Shown: piece by piece, positions 23,570 to 33,180 of the stretch
Position numbering within the stretch: position 1 is the first letter of the stretch
Layout: every line of letters starts with the position of its first letter
NCBI GenBank assembly: GCA_016699305.1
Contig: CP064970.1
Coordinates: forward strand, 1,798,001 to 1,862,000
Source: Alphaproteobacteria bacterium
GTDB taxonomy: Bacteria; Pseudomonadota; Alphaproteobacteria; GCA-016699305
Direction of reading: 5' to 3'
Length of the DNA stretch: 64,000 bases
Translations under genes and position numbers: made by a program
Notes under the pieces: generated by a model
What the model was told of the DNA's origin: nothing
Databases searched by the model: none
Seen by the model: the letters and a program-made list of their open reading frames with translations, nothing else

Positions 23570-26126
23570 GGGCATCCTCCATGGCAAGGATAGTTGACGG
23601 GACATGATAAAGGCGCATCTGTCCATGCCCCGGCACTCGGATGCTTGGCGTGTACTTACCTGCCGTGTCGCGCAAGATCAGCCCCGCGCTGGCAAGATGC
23701 CCTTTGACCAGCGTTTTGTTTAGGTCGGCGATCACCTCTTTTTCAAAGACGCTGGGCAGGACAAAATATTCCCACGCACCGGCTTCGGTCATGCGCTTGA
23801 ACCCGGCGCGGTTGATGGTCTTGCGATCCGGTGGATCACCTGCCGCCTCCAGCCATACCGGCTCAAACCTTGCCCCGCCATGCTGGGCGATGAAGGCGCG
23901 AAGGCGATGCTCAGCATTTTGGGTCTCATGGGCTTTCGTTCCGCCGCGCGCCTTCAGCCAATCATTTAAAAGATCTGCGCAGGCTTTCTCTGCGGCTCCT
24001 GTGGGCCAAGGAAGGATGCCTGACGCGATGGCCAACTCGCCAACAGCGGCCACCAGCGCGAATTTCTGCCCCACGCGATGCACCTGGCCATCGACAGCAG
24101 GAGGGACATGCTCGGCGACCCAGCACGTTCTTGCATTCATCAGACTTTGAATAACGGCATCCCGATGGGCGCACATCATGGTCAGAAAGGCATCTGCAAC
24201 GGTGCCGGTGAATTGGCCGGTATGATGTTTTAATTCTATGGAAAATCGGTTGCCGTCCTCATACCCATGCAGGTCATCAAAAACGCCATGGCCTTTCCCG
24301 GCATCGGCCTGAATTTCGATAAAGCGGACGGTCTGACCGGCCTTGGTCTGCCTGCCGCTTTCCTGCACCTTCGACGCCAACCCCGTCTCACCGGAACTGA
24401 GGAAGGCCAAGCGAAAACGCTCCACCGGTTTGGCCACACCATCGCGGCGCGACCGCGCTTTGCCTGCGCCGTTGCCCAGCATATAGGCCATGGCATCGGC
24501 GGCAAAGCCGTCCACCTGTGACAATTCATCAAGAGCAAGGAACCCATCATTCGCTTGTCGCGCCAAACCTTCGGCGGCGTTGTCGGTCGTGCGCCAGCTT
24601 TGAACCGCTGATCCCCAGACTGACGCAGCGATATGCAATAAGGTTGTTTTGCCGATAGACGATGGCCCCTCGACATGAAAGCCGAAGTTTTCTTCCCCCA
24701 AAGGCTCAAGCACAATGCCGGACAAGGCAACGCATACCGAGAAAATCAGACGGCTGTTATTCTCGCATAAGACTCCGATGTTTTGCTGCCAATCGGCCAA
24801 CGAACCCTTAAGAGCGTTATGCCGGACGCCGCCAAGGTTCTGCAAAACGATCCGTTCACCGGAAACACGCCCATAAATTTTGTTCGGCATGACATAGCAC
24901 GCCCCATGCCATCCGCATTTAAGGACGCAGGTGGCGCGGGCTTTCGGGTTTGCCGTCGTGATATAGCTGTGCAGCAACGGCTTTCCGTTCGGCGCAAGGC
25001 GCAGGCCGAGGGATAACAATTCCTCTCGATACGCCACCCCATCACCTGCCAGCGCGGACATAGGCAAGACATATTCCTTGCGCCTGCCGTCATTGTCGAT
25101 GATGTTGCACACGCACCCCCAGTTGCGAGCCTGCCCATCGCGGGTCTGATGCGTAATCGCCAGCCATGAACAGAACCACGTCCATTCGGTCGTCGGGTTG
25201 CCGTCATCATCCTTGACAGGTTTGGCATATTCCACGCCGTTTGGTGTCAAACGAAAGGTTGATCCCAGTTTTTCGTTCAGATCGATAAGTTCTGATCTCT
25301 TGATATAGGGGGCCATGGTGGCGAGGTTAAGAAACCGCTCCATATCCTGAAACGTCCAACCTTCCTCAAAGGCATCGGCCAGATCATAACCTTGCGGCAC
25401 ATCGCTGCCACGCGGCTCAAAACCGGTTTCGACCGGACGCCGTTTCCCGATTGCCTCGGCGGGCAGATGAAAAACGCTATCCGCGCCTGCGGCCATGCAC
25501 AGATCATAAACGGCATCGCCAAACTGACCGCCGGCCTCGTCATGATCGGTGGCGATGACAACGCGCCGTCCTTTGACGGCAGACCAGGCGGTCTTTTGCG
25601 GGGATTTCGCCCCGTGCATTGGCGTGGTGGCGACATAATCAGGGAAAAGGATTTTGGCCGCATCGGCGGTCTTCTCCCCTTCGCAGACGATGATGGATGC
25701 GTCCTGACGTGACAGGATTTCCGGCAATCCATAGAGGGGGCGCGGCGTCGGCATGCCCGCGCTGCGCCATGCCTTTTTGCCGCTGCTGAGGTCACAATAG
25801 CAAACCGGCAAGATTTTCTTGTCGCGGTCGCCTGTGTCGGGATTGATCATATCCCAACGCGCCATATATCCGATCAGCTGGCCGTCGGCTTGGTGATAGG
25901 GGTACAGCTTTGCGGGCTTGCCTCCAAGATCGGGCAGGGCAAAATTGCAGGGTGGAGCATCGGCGGGAACAGGGATTATGGGCGCTTTGGCGGATTTCTC
26001 ATGCGCCCCGTTCTTGCCACCGTTTTGCGCTGTCGCTATTTCTTTAGGTTGCAAGGGGGCCGTTAGCATGTCCGGCGGTGTTTGAACCGTGTCGCATGGC
26101 TGCGGTTGTCGCTGCGGCGCGATCAT
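23556..26126 (-). CDS. TOPRIM-DUF927 primase-helicase of a mobile element
   Basis: This 856-residue replication protein has an N-terminal TOPRIM-like region with VCEGEKTADAAK (catalytic Glu) at about residues 170-181 and VIATDHDEAG (DxD) at about 218-227. A C-terminal DUF927 helicase-like domain has Walker A GPSSIGKTTL and Walker B-like FLALDELSQ. Such proteins start replication of plasmids, phages and integrative elements. The ATG at 26126 overlaps the stop of the upstream primase fragment (ATGA), so both are translated together. It strongly suggests that 21.6-26.7 kb is the replication part of an integrated element. Confidence 0.82.
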   Translation of the reverse strand: MIAPQRQPQPCDTVQTPPDMLTAPLQPKEIATAQNGGKNGAHEKSAKAPIIPVPADAPPCNFALPDLGGKPAKLYPYHQADGQLIGYMARWDMINPDTGDRDKKILPVCYCDLSSGKKAWRSAGMPTPRPLYGLPEILSRQDASIIVCEGEKTADAAKILFPDYVATTPMHGAKSPQKTAWSAVKGRRVVIATDHDEAGGQFGDAVYDLCMAAGADSVFHLPAEAIGKRRPVETGFEPRGSDVPQGYDLADAFEEGWTFQDMERFLNLATMAPYIKRSELIDLNEKLGSTFRLTPNGVEYAKPVKDDDGNPTTEWTWFCSWLAITHQTRDGQARNWGCVCNIIDNDGRRKEYVLPMSALAGDGVAYREELLSLGLRLAPNGKPLLHSYITTANPKARATCVLKCGWHGACYVMPNKIYGRVSGERIVLQNLGGVRHNALKGSLADWQQNIGVLCENNSRLIFSVCVALSGIVLEPLGEENFGFHVEGPSSIGKTTLLHIAASVWGSAVQSWRTTDNAAEGLARQANDGFLALDELSQVDGFAADAMAYMLGNGAGKARSRRDGVAKPVERFRLAFLSSGETGLASKVQESGRQTKAGQTVRFIEIQADAGKGHGVFDDLHGYEDGNRFSIELKHHTGQFTGTVADAFLTMMCAHRDAVIQSLMNARTCWVAEHVPPAVDGQVHRVGQKFALVAAVGELAIASGILPWPTGAAEKACADLLNDWLKARGGTKAHETQNAEHRLRAFIAQHGGARFEPVWLEAAGDPPDRKTINRAGFKRMTEAGAWEYFVLPSVFEKEVIADLNKTLVKGHLASAGLILRDTAGKYTPSIRVPGHGQMRLYHVPSTILAMEDAHADA

Positions 26127-26425
26127 GGCGCACCCCCGATCATGCGCATGACAGCTCGTGCCGCGTCGCTTTGAGATAGACGCAGAACATAAGCGACCAG
26201 CGATGTCACATCCCCGCCGGATGCGTCCACCGCAAAATCCGCCCATTTGCCGGTCAGCAGATTGACCTTGAAACTTCCAAGCGCGGAATCGGCGCGGCGC
26301 GGATTCAAAGCCACATACTCATGGCCATCAATCTTGCCCTGTGGCAACAGGCGGCGCAGGATCGCAGGCAGGAACGGCATCGCCTGCTCATGCACACGCA
26401 AAAAATCATCACGATCAATCCGCAT
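26123..26425 (-). CDS. Primase N-terminal-like protein
   Basis: This 100-residue protein resembles the start of mobile-element primases: LPQGKIDGHEYVALNPRRAD and FKVNLLTGKWADFAVDASGG followed by a helix (DVTSLVAYVLRLS). The usual zinc-binding Cys are absent. The ATG at 26425 overlaps the AlpA-like gene and has GGAGGG upstream. It is coupled by ATGA to the TOPRIM-DUF927 gene, so the two probably act as one primase in two chains. Confidence 0.7.
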   Translation of the reverse strand: MRIDRDDFLRVHEQAMPFLPAILRRLLPQGKIDGHEYVALNPRRADSALGSFKVNLLTGKWADFAVDASGGDVTSLVAYVLRLSQSDAARAVMRMIGGAP

Positions 26426-26651
26426 GGCCGCCCTCCGCACCGATACGGTTTTCAAGAATGAAGGCATCAAGGTCTTGCTGCCGGTATTTGACCAAACGCC
26501 CGACACGCACGAAGGGCAGGCGATAACGCCCAACACAGGCCCAGCAGGCCAACGTTTGTTCCTTAACGCCCAGATAGCCCGCCGCCTCTTTGCGGGTCAG
26601 CAGATTGGAGCGGTTGATGGACGCCGCTTCTCGTAAAACAGAACTTGTCAT
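26415..26651 (-). CDS. AlpA-like helix-turn-helix regulator
   Basis: This 78-residue protein has a MerR/AlpA-type winged helix: LLTRKEAAGYLGVKEQTLAC and FVRVGRLVKYRQQDLDAFI. Such proteins control excision or early genes of integrated elements. It is the first gene of the minus-strand replication operon, and a perfect inverted repeat lies just before its start, which fits autoregulation. Confidence 0.8.
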   Translation of the reverse strand: MTSSVLREAASINRSNLLTRKEAAGYLGVKEQTLACWACVGRYRLPFVRVGRLVKYRQQDLDAFILENRIGAEGGHAD

Positions 26652-26655
26652 CGGA

Positions 26656-26685
26656 GACCTCGTTCAAAGTTGATTTAACGAGGTC
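26656..26685 (-). promoter_or_regulatory. Inverted repeat (operator-like) before the AlpA-like gene
   Basis: GACCTCGTT and AACGAGGTC are perfect 9-bp inverted arms around 12 bases. The site begins five bases upstream of the ATG at 26651 and would overlap the leader or promoter. It is a probable binding site for the regulator itself. Confidence 0.6.
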
Positions 26686-27159
26686 GATGGTAAGGCAAGA
26701 GGGCGAAGCAATTTCGGGGGTCAGGTCTGCTGGGGGGTGCCCCCTTGTGCTGGGCATGACCCCCTTGTAACAAAATGATAAATAAAGAAGATTGACCGCT
26801 TTTCTGCTGGGGGCCACCCCGCCGCACCTGATTTTATAGGGTCCTTCCAGCCATAAACCCTATGCGGGCAGGCAGGGCGCGGTTTTGATGACGAACACAA
26901 AATAAGCCAATAAAAACAAGTTGTAATAAAGAAAGCATTTTTGCCCGTTGACGGCGTGCCGGGGGAGGGCGTACAGGTCTGTGCAATAAGAACGGATAAG
27001 TATCAACTCCCCTGTTGTATTTCCGGATACTTGTTCGCTCTTTGGGTCAAAGACATTCAACCAGTCCGTTCTTGTCCGTGTTTCAGGCAATCAGTTTCGC
27101 ATCCATGGCGAATGCCTGCACGCGATATTCAGGACGGTATTGATACAGGAGTATGTGTT
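26686..27159. other. Intergenic region between the element module and rhs
   Basis: No supported gene. It contains two near copies of CCCCCTTGT at about 26740-26770, G/C runs, and an AT-rich stretch at about 26770-26790. The divergent promoters of the replication operon and the rhs gene must lie here, but I cannot pick clear -35/-10 boxes. Confidence 0.4.
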
Positions 27160-30100
27160 ATGGCGCGTCCCACCTGGTTTGCAGCGAATCTGCTTTCACA
27201 TCATTCCGATAACGATCTGTCTCGGACAGACGTTCCCCCGGCTTCGGCCCCATCTTTGCGCACCGCCTGGCAAGACAACCGCAAGCTGGCCGTTTGCTCC
27301 GCCGCTTTGGCCGCTGTGCTGGCGGCTGGGAGTGTACATGGCGCAACATTAAATCTGACGATTACAAAGTATAATCTGAAACCATGCACACCTAGGTCCG
27401 AAACAACTGTAGTGAAAGGTAAAAAAATAATTTACACGGATGTATGTGGTACGGGATCTATAAACGTTTCTCTTGCTATACCAGGAATACAAAAAAATTA
27501 TACTGGTGCAATTAGCGGGTATACGAGTTATAACTCGATAGCAGAGCTGGACAAGGCCACGGTTGTTAGATCTGGCAACGGTGCTGTACTCAATTTTAAT
27601 GCATCAGGAATTTCAGCATCATCTGAAGACAATTCATATACAGTTTATGAATACAAAAGAGATTATCCTGGATTCTATAAAGGTGGTCGCACTTCCACAT
27701 CTTGGTCAGTTAATATGATAAACGGTCAGGTGGATTCATTTAACTTAGGAATCGACAGAGAAAGACGATCTTGGACACAGGAAGGAAGCACGCTTGATGG
27801 TAAAATACTGCATGAGGAACATCACGATAGATCGGAGCAATTAGGAATCTCTGGCAATAAGCAAATGACGTCTTTTTCTTTATCTTCAGGTGAAACAAAC
27901 AGTAATGAAAATTGGGATCATACCAACCCCGATCCGAACAAATGGACTTATGATGGAACAGAAGATCACGTACAATTTACAATAGGGGGTAATGTCACGA
28001 ACTCAGTTGTTTGGACCGTCACCAATGATCCACCTCCCCCTCCCCCCGCCACTCCCACACTAAACCCCGCGCAAAAGAATCTCGGCGGGTGCAAGCCGGT
28101 GCCCAGCAGTTGTGGGAATCCGATTGAGGTGAGCACAGGAAATAAGTTTGAGACGGCGGTGGATATTGCTTTGCCGGGGCATACGGGGTTGTCTTTGGCG
28201 CGGTTTTATAACAGTCAGGATTCGCGTCAGGGGCTGGGTGATGGCGGGGGATCGTTTGGGGCGGGGTGGCGCAGCGGCTTTGACGTGTCGGTGGTGGCTT
28301 CGGGCAGTTCGGCTCAGGTGGCGCGGGCGGACGGTATGTCGGTTATCTTCACCAAGAACGGCTCGGGCGCGTGGGTTTCAGAGGCGGATGTGCATTCCAC
28401 CCTGGCGCAAAACGCCGACGGCACATGGCAATGGCAGGGCGAAGACGACAACACCTATCGCTTCGACGCCAAGGGCCGTCTGACATCGATCGCCACGCGC
28501 GGCGGGTTGACCACCAGCATCGCCCGTACGGCTTCGGGCGCGTTGGCCTCGGTCACGGGTCCGTTTAACCATAAGCTGACCTTCGCCACCGACGCGCAAG
28601 GGCGCGTTACCTCGGTCACTGGTCCGGATGGGGCGGTGACCGGTTATGGCTATGACGCCAATAACAATCTGGCCTCGGTGTCTTATCCGGGCGGCGCGTC
28701 GCGGCGCTATGTGTATGAGAATGCCAGCTTCCCCCACGCTTTGACCGGGATCATGGACGAAAACGGCGCGCGCTTTGCGACGTGGAGCTATGATTCGAAG
28801 GGCAAGGCGATCTCGTCCGAACATGCGGGCGGGGCCGAGAAGGTCACCGTGGCCTATGGCGCGAACGCCGCCACGATCACGACTCCCAAGGGCAGCTATA
28901 GCTATGGCCTGACCACGCAGTTCAACGTCACCAAACCCACGGCGGTGACGGGCACGCCTTCGGCGCAGGTGGCGGCCAAGAACGCCACCTATGACTCGAA
29001 GGGGCATGTGGCCAGCACCACGGACTTTAACGGCAACACCACCACCTATACGCATAACGATCGCGGCCTCGAAACCTCGCGCACCGAAGCCTCGGGCACG
29101 GCCTTGGCGCGCACCGTGACCACGCAGTGGCACCCGACCCTACGCCTGCCCACGCAGATTGACGAGCCGGGGCGCAGCACGCGCATGGTCTATGACGGCA
29201 AGGGCAATATGACCAAGCGCACGGTCTCGGCGGGCGGGCAGAATTGGACCTCGACGGCCACCTACACGGCCAAGAACCAGCTGGCCAGCATGACCAGCCC
29301 GGGCGGGCGCACCACGCGCTATGAATATGACGCGGCGGGCGGCTTGGCCAAGATCACCAATGCGATGAATCATGTGACGCAGATCACCAATGACGCGGCG
29401 GGGCGTCCGATACGCATCACCGATCCCAACGGCCTGGTGACCACGCTGGTCTATGACGGAAAGGGCCGCTTAACCTCGCGCAGCGAAGGCGCGGCCAAGA
29501 CCGTGTATGCCTATGACGCCGCCGGTCAGATGGTGCGCACCTCTCTCCCCACGGGGGCCAGCTTTACCCACAGCTATGACGCGGCGCATCGTCTGGTCCG
29601 CACCACCGATGCTTTGGGCAACAGCATCAATCTGGGCTATGACGCGGCCAGCAACATCACCGCACGCGAGGTGCGCGACGCCAGCGGCACGGTGGTGACC
29701 AAGCGAGCCTTTGCCCATGATTCGCGCGGCCTGATGACGCGCGAGATCGGGGCCTATGGTCAGACGACCCTCTATGATCGCGACGGCAACGGCAATCTGG
29801 AGCTGATCACCGATCCGCTGAATCAGCCGACGGATTTTGTCATTGATCAGCTGAACCGCACGGTGCGGCGCACGGACGCGCTGGGCTATAAGACCGACAC
29901 GGCGTTTGATACCAACGACCTGCCGGTGCATCAGATGGATCCGCGCGGCCTGGTCACGGAAATCCAGCGCGACGGCATGGGCCGAGTGATCGCAGTGCAC
30001 AGCCCGGATTCGGGCACGACCACCTATACCCGCGATCTGGACGGCAACATCCTGACCAAGACCGACGCGCGGAACATGACCTCCCGATTTGAATACGATC

Positions 30101-31878
30101 CGTTGGATCGCCCCACGCGCATCACCTATGGCGATAACCAGGTCGAGACGTTGCACTACGATCAAGGCGCGAACGGCAAGGGTCGCTTGACGGGGGCGCA
30201 ATACGCGGCGGGCAGCACGACTTATGCCTATGACTCCCAAGGCCATCTGTCGCAAGAGTCTCAGATCGTGGACAAGGTGACATTGACGACCACCTATACC
30301 CGCAACGCGGCGGGTCAGGTGGTGCGTGCGGTGTTGCCCTCGGGCAAGGTGCTGAATTACGCCTATAACGCCAACGGCCAGGTGGCGCAGATCAGCCTGA
30401 ACGGCGCGGCTTTGATCACGGGGATCACCTATCAGGCCTTTGGTCCGGCCTCGGGGTGGAGCGCGTTGGGGCAGGCGCATCGGCGCAGCTTTAACCTGGA
30501 CGGGCATGTCACGGGGATCACGACTCCCGATTTGAATATCACCATGGGCTATGACCAGGCCGAGCGGTTATCCACTTTGCAAGAAGGCAAATTGGGTCTG
30601 CAGCGTTTTGGCTATGCGGGGAATGGGTGGTTGGACCGCTACACCTTTACCGACGGCATCACGGGGCGCTATGATTTCGACCCATCGGGCAATCGCACCG
30701 CGCAGCGCGACGGTGTGAAGGGCACGGTGACATCGGTGATTGCGGGAAACAGCAACCAAGTGACCAGCGTGACGAAGAACAACGGCAAGACCGTGCCGAT
30801 GCGCCATGACTTGGCGGGGAACCTGACCTTTGACGGCGTGCAGGACGTGGAGCTTTCTTATGACGGCGCGAACCGCACCTCGGGCGTGAAGAATAAAGGC
30901 ACACAGTATCGCTATAACCACGCGGATCAGCGGGTGGAGAAACTGGGCCCCGGCACGCGCGGCGTGGGTAAGGAGATCTACGCCTATGACCTGTCCGGCT
31001 TGATGGGCGGCGTGTATGGCCCCGACGCCAAGCCTTTATGGGAAACGGTGCGCCTGGACGGCGCCCCCGTGGCGGTGCTGGGCGGCGACGGCAAAGCCTA
31101 TGCCGCGCATCCCGATTATCGCGGCGCGCCCATTCGCCTGAACGGCGCGAACGGCGCGATGGTCTGGGACTGGCAAGCCTCAGGCCCCTGGGCCGACGTG
31201 TCGCCCCTGCACTACACACCCGGCCTCAGCGCCGCCTTTCCCTTCCACTATCGCGAACGCCTGCCCGGCCAGTTCTATGACGACGAAACCGACATGAACT
31301 ATAACGGCGCGCGCATCTATAACATGCATCTGGGCCGCTTTAACCAACCCGACCCCGTGCTGCAGCTGGATGGCCTTAACTCGTATAATATTGACAATAA
31401 CAATCCGGTGGGGTTTGTGGATCCGGATGGACGTAAACAGGTGAGTGTGACATTTGGAGGTGGGGCATTGGTCAATATGTGGGGAGGCAGCATAGACACG
31501 GGGGTTGGTTTTGATACGACCGGAAATGTATGTCTTGTTACTAACCTTTGCACCCCGCTTCCTCAGATCACGATCATACACCAAGATACCAACAACACTC
31601 AGGAAATAGGGGTTCTGGGGGGAATGATTGGCCTTGGAGGAAACATAGGTATTGAGAAAAACAATTTTTGTAGAGGCTATTCAGAATCAACATCAAACCA
31701 GATGACCTTAGATTTGGGCGTGATAGGATTGGGAGCTATCTCGGCTTCGGCTCCAGAGAATGAGAGAGAAGTAACTGGGTTTGGCAAAGCATTCATGGGT
31801 GTTGGGGTAGGTGCTGGGGCAGCACGCATGAAGTGTACTACGAGGAGCGTATGCGTAAATCTCTTCTCACCGAGGTAA
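27160..31878 (+). CDS. Full-length Rhs/YD-repeat polymorphic toxin
   Basis: This 1572-residue protein starts at ATG 27160 with AGGAG eight bases upstream. An extended signal peptide has its hydrophobic core at residues 43-57 and a likely cut near HGA. An AT-rich, Asn/Ser-rich N-terminal domain of about 225 residues is not recognised. A PPPPPP linker at about 290 leads to a DUF6531-like segment (NPIEVSTGNKFET) and many YD repeats (YDAAG, YDxxG). The conserved Rhs core ends with GRFNQPDP and DPDGR at about residue 1425. The 147-residue tip is Gly-rich with hydrophobic stretches (GVLGGMIGLGGNIG), which suggests a membrane-active toxin. This is inferred and supported by the membrane-type immunity gene that follows. 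Confidence 0.88.
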   Translation: MARPTWFAANLLSHHSDNDLSRTDVPPASAPSLRTAWQDNRKLAVCSAALAAVLAAGSVHGATLNLTITKYNLKPCTPRSETTVVKGKKIIYTDVCGTGSINVSLAIPGIQKNYTGAISGYTSYNSIAELDKATVVRSGNGAVLNFNASGISASSEDNSYTVYEYKRDYPGFYKGGRTSTSWSVNMINGQVDSFNLGIDRERRSWTQEGSTLDGKILHEEHHDRSEQLGISGNKQMTSFSLSSGETNSNENWDHTNPDPNKWTYDGTEDHVQFTIGGNVTNSVVWTVTNDPPPPPPATPTLNPAQKNLGGCKPVPSSCGNPIEVSTGNKFETAVDIALPGHTGLSLARFYNSQDSRQGLGDGGGSFGAGWRSGFDVSVVASGSSAQVARADGMSVIFTKNGSGAWVSEADVHSTLAQNADGTWQWQGEDDNTYRFDAKGRLTSIATRGGLTTSIARTASGALASVTGPFNHKLTFATDAQGRVTSVTGPDGAVTGYGYDANNNLASVSYPGGASRRYVYENASFPHALTGIMDENGARFATWSYDSKGKAISSEHAGGAEKVTVAYGANAATITTPKGSYSYGLTTQFNVTKPTAVTGTPSAQVAAKNATYDSKGHVASTTDFNGNTTTYTHNDRGLETSRTEASGTALARTVTTQWHPTLRLPTQIDEPGRSTRMVYDGKGNMTKRTVSAGGQNWTSTATYTAKNQLASMTSPGGRTTRYEYDAAGGLAKITNAMNHVTQITNDAAGRPIRITDPNGLVTTLVYDGKGRLTSRSEGAAKTVYAYDAAGQMVRTSLPTGASFTHSYDAAHRLVRTTDALGNSINLGYDAASNITAREVRDASGTVVTKRAFAHDSRGLMTREIGAYGQTTLYDRDGNGNLELITDPLNQPTDFVIDQLNRTVRRTDALGYKTDTAFDTNDLPVHQMDPRGLVTEIQRDGMGRVIAVHSPDSGTTTYTRDLDGNILTKTDARNMTSRFEYDPLDRPTRITYGDNQVETLHYDQGANGKGRLTGAQYAAGSTTYAYDSQGHLSQESQIVDKVTLTTTYTRNAAGQVVRAVLPSGKVLNYAYNANGQVAQISLNGAALITGITYQAFGPASGWSALGQAHRRSFNLDGHVTGITTPDLNITMGYDQAERLSTLQEGKLGLQRFGYAGNGWLDRYTFTDGITGRYDFDPSGNRTAQRDGVKGTVTSVIAGNSNQVTSVTKNNGKTVPMRHDLAGNLTFDGVQDVELSYDGANRTSGVKNKGTQYRYNHADQRVEKLGPGTRGVGKEIYAYDLSGLMGGVYGPDAKPLWETVRLDGAPVAVLGGDGKAYAAHPDYRGAPIRLNGANGAMVWDWQASGPWADVSPLHYTPGLSAAFPFHYRERLPGQFYDDETDMNYNGARIYNMHLGRFNQPDPVLQLDGLNSYNIDNNNPVGFVDPDGRKQVSVTFGGGALVNMWGGSIDTGVGFDTTGNVCLVTNLCTPLPQITIIHQDTNNTQEIGVLGGMIGLGGNIGIEKNNFCRGYSESTSNQMTLDLGVIGLGAISASAPENEREVTGFGKAFMGVGVGAGAARMKCTTRSVCVNLFSPR
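30116..31433 (+). repeat. Rhs core copy 1 (in the full-length gene)
   Basis: This is the 3' part of the core that recurs in five other places downstream. It is GC-rich and ends at the codons for DPDGR. It carries the variants GGDGKAYA, NRTSGVK and DGLNSY. Confidence 0.9.
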
Positions 31879-31881
31879 GCA

Positions 31882-32181
31882 ATGATGGCCATCGTGAAAC
31901 ATATCAAGACTATATGGCACAGTAAGCATCGTGGCCTCCAAATCATGGCATTTGGATTTCTGCTGGCTTTGCCTGCGACTCTTTGTGCCATGCTGCTAGC
32001 ACTTATTATCCCTCACATTGGGAGCGCCTATATATCTGAACCTTTGAGAGTAGTGATGCTATTTGGTGGGGCGGTTCTAGTTATTGGCACAGGAATCTCA
32101 GCATGCGGCCTGCTTATTGGTTGGTGGGATATGTTCAACGGGTTTCTAGGCTTATTTTCGAGGCGCAAAAAAGGTGAATAA
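31882..32181 (+). CDS. Probable membrane immunity protein for the first Rhs tip
   Basis: This 99-residue protein has two strong membrane segments at about residues 20-46 and 55-85 and a basic end (FSRRKKGE). It starts three bases after the rhs stop with GAGG six bases upstream. Position directly after a Rhs tip defines immunity genes, and an integral membrane protein fits a tip that acts on membranes. I do not recognise the family. Confidence 0.65.
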   Translation: MMAIVKHIKTIWHSKHRGLQIMAFGFLLALPATLCAMLLALIIPHIGSAYISEPLRVVMLFGGAVLVIGTGISACGLLIGWWDMFNGFLGLFSRRKKGE

Positions 32182-32189
32182 AACCTTCA

Positions 32190-33180
32190 GCGCAGATCAG
32201 CCTGAATGGCGCGGCTTTGATCACAGGGATCACCTATCAGGCCTTTGGTCCGGCCTCGGGGTGGAGCGCGTTGGGTCAGGCGCATCGGCGCAGTTTTAAC
32301 CTGGACGGGCATGTCACGGGGATCACGACTCCCGATTTGAATATCACCATGGGCTATGACCAGGCCGAGCGGTTATCCACTTTGCAAGAAGGAAAACTGG
32401 GGCTTCAGCGTTTTGGCTATGCGGGGAATGGGTGGTTGGACCGCTACACCTTTACCGACGGCATCACGGGGCGCTATGATTTCGACCCATCGGGCAATCG
32501 CACGGCGCAGCGCGACGGTGTGAAGGGCACGGTGACCTCGATGATTGCGGGAAACAGCAACCAAGTGACCAGCGTGACGAAGAACAACGGCAAGACCGTG
32601 CCGATGCGCCATGACTTGGCGGGGAACCTGACCTTTGACGGCGTGCAGGACGTGGAGCTTTCTTATGACGGCGCGAACCGCGCCTCGGGCGTGAAGAATA
32701 AAGGCACACAGTATCGCTATAACCACGCGGATCAGCGGGTGGAGAAACTGGGCCCCGGCACGCGCGGCGTGGGTAAGGAGATCTACGCCTATGACCTGTC
32801 CGGCTTGATGGGCGGCGTGTATGGCCCCGACGCCAAGCCTTTATGGGAAACGGTGCGTCTGGACGGTGCCCCCGTGGCCGTGCTGGGCGGCGATAACAAA
32901 GCCTATGCCGCGCATCCCGATTATCGCGGCGCGCCCATTCGCCTGAACGGCGCGAACGGCGCGATGGTCTGGGACTGGCAAGCCTCAGGCCCCTGGGCCG
33001 ACGTGTCGCCCCTGCACTACACACCCGGCCTCAGCGCCGCCTTTCCCTTCCACTATCGCGAACGCCTGCCCGGCCAGTTCTATGACGACGAAACCGACAT
33101 GAACTATAACGGCGCGCGCATCTATAACATGCATCTGGGCCGCTTTAACCAACCCGACCCCGTGCTGCAGCTGGATGGCC
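32190..33180 (+). repeat. Rhs core copy 2 (orphan cassette)
   Basis: Near-identical to bases 30385-31375. It begins nine bases after the immunity stop. It has the variants GGDNKAYA, NRASGVK and DGLGSY, shared with copy 3. Confidence 0.9.

Noticed and set aside
28378..30507. Long minus-strand frames opposite the Rhs gene
   Set aside because: Antisense shadows of a GC-rich, codon-biased gene. They recur wherever the core repeat recurs and are rich in Arg/His without domains.
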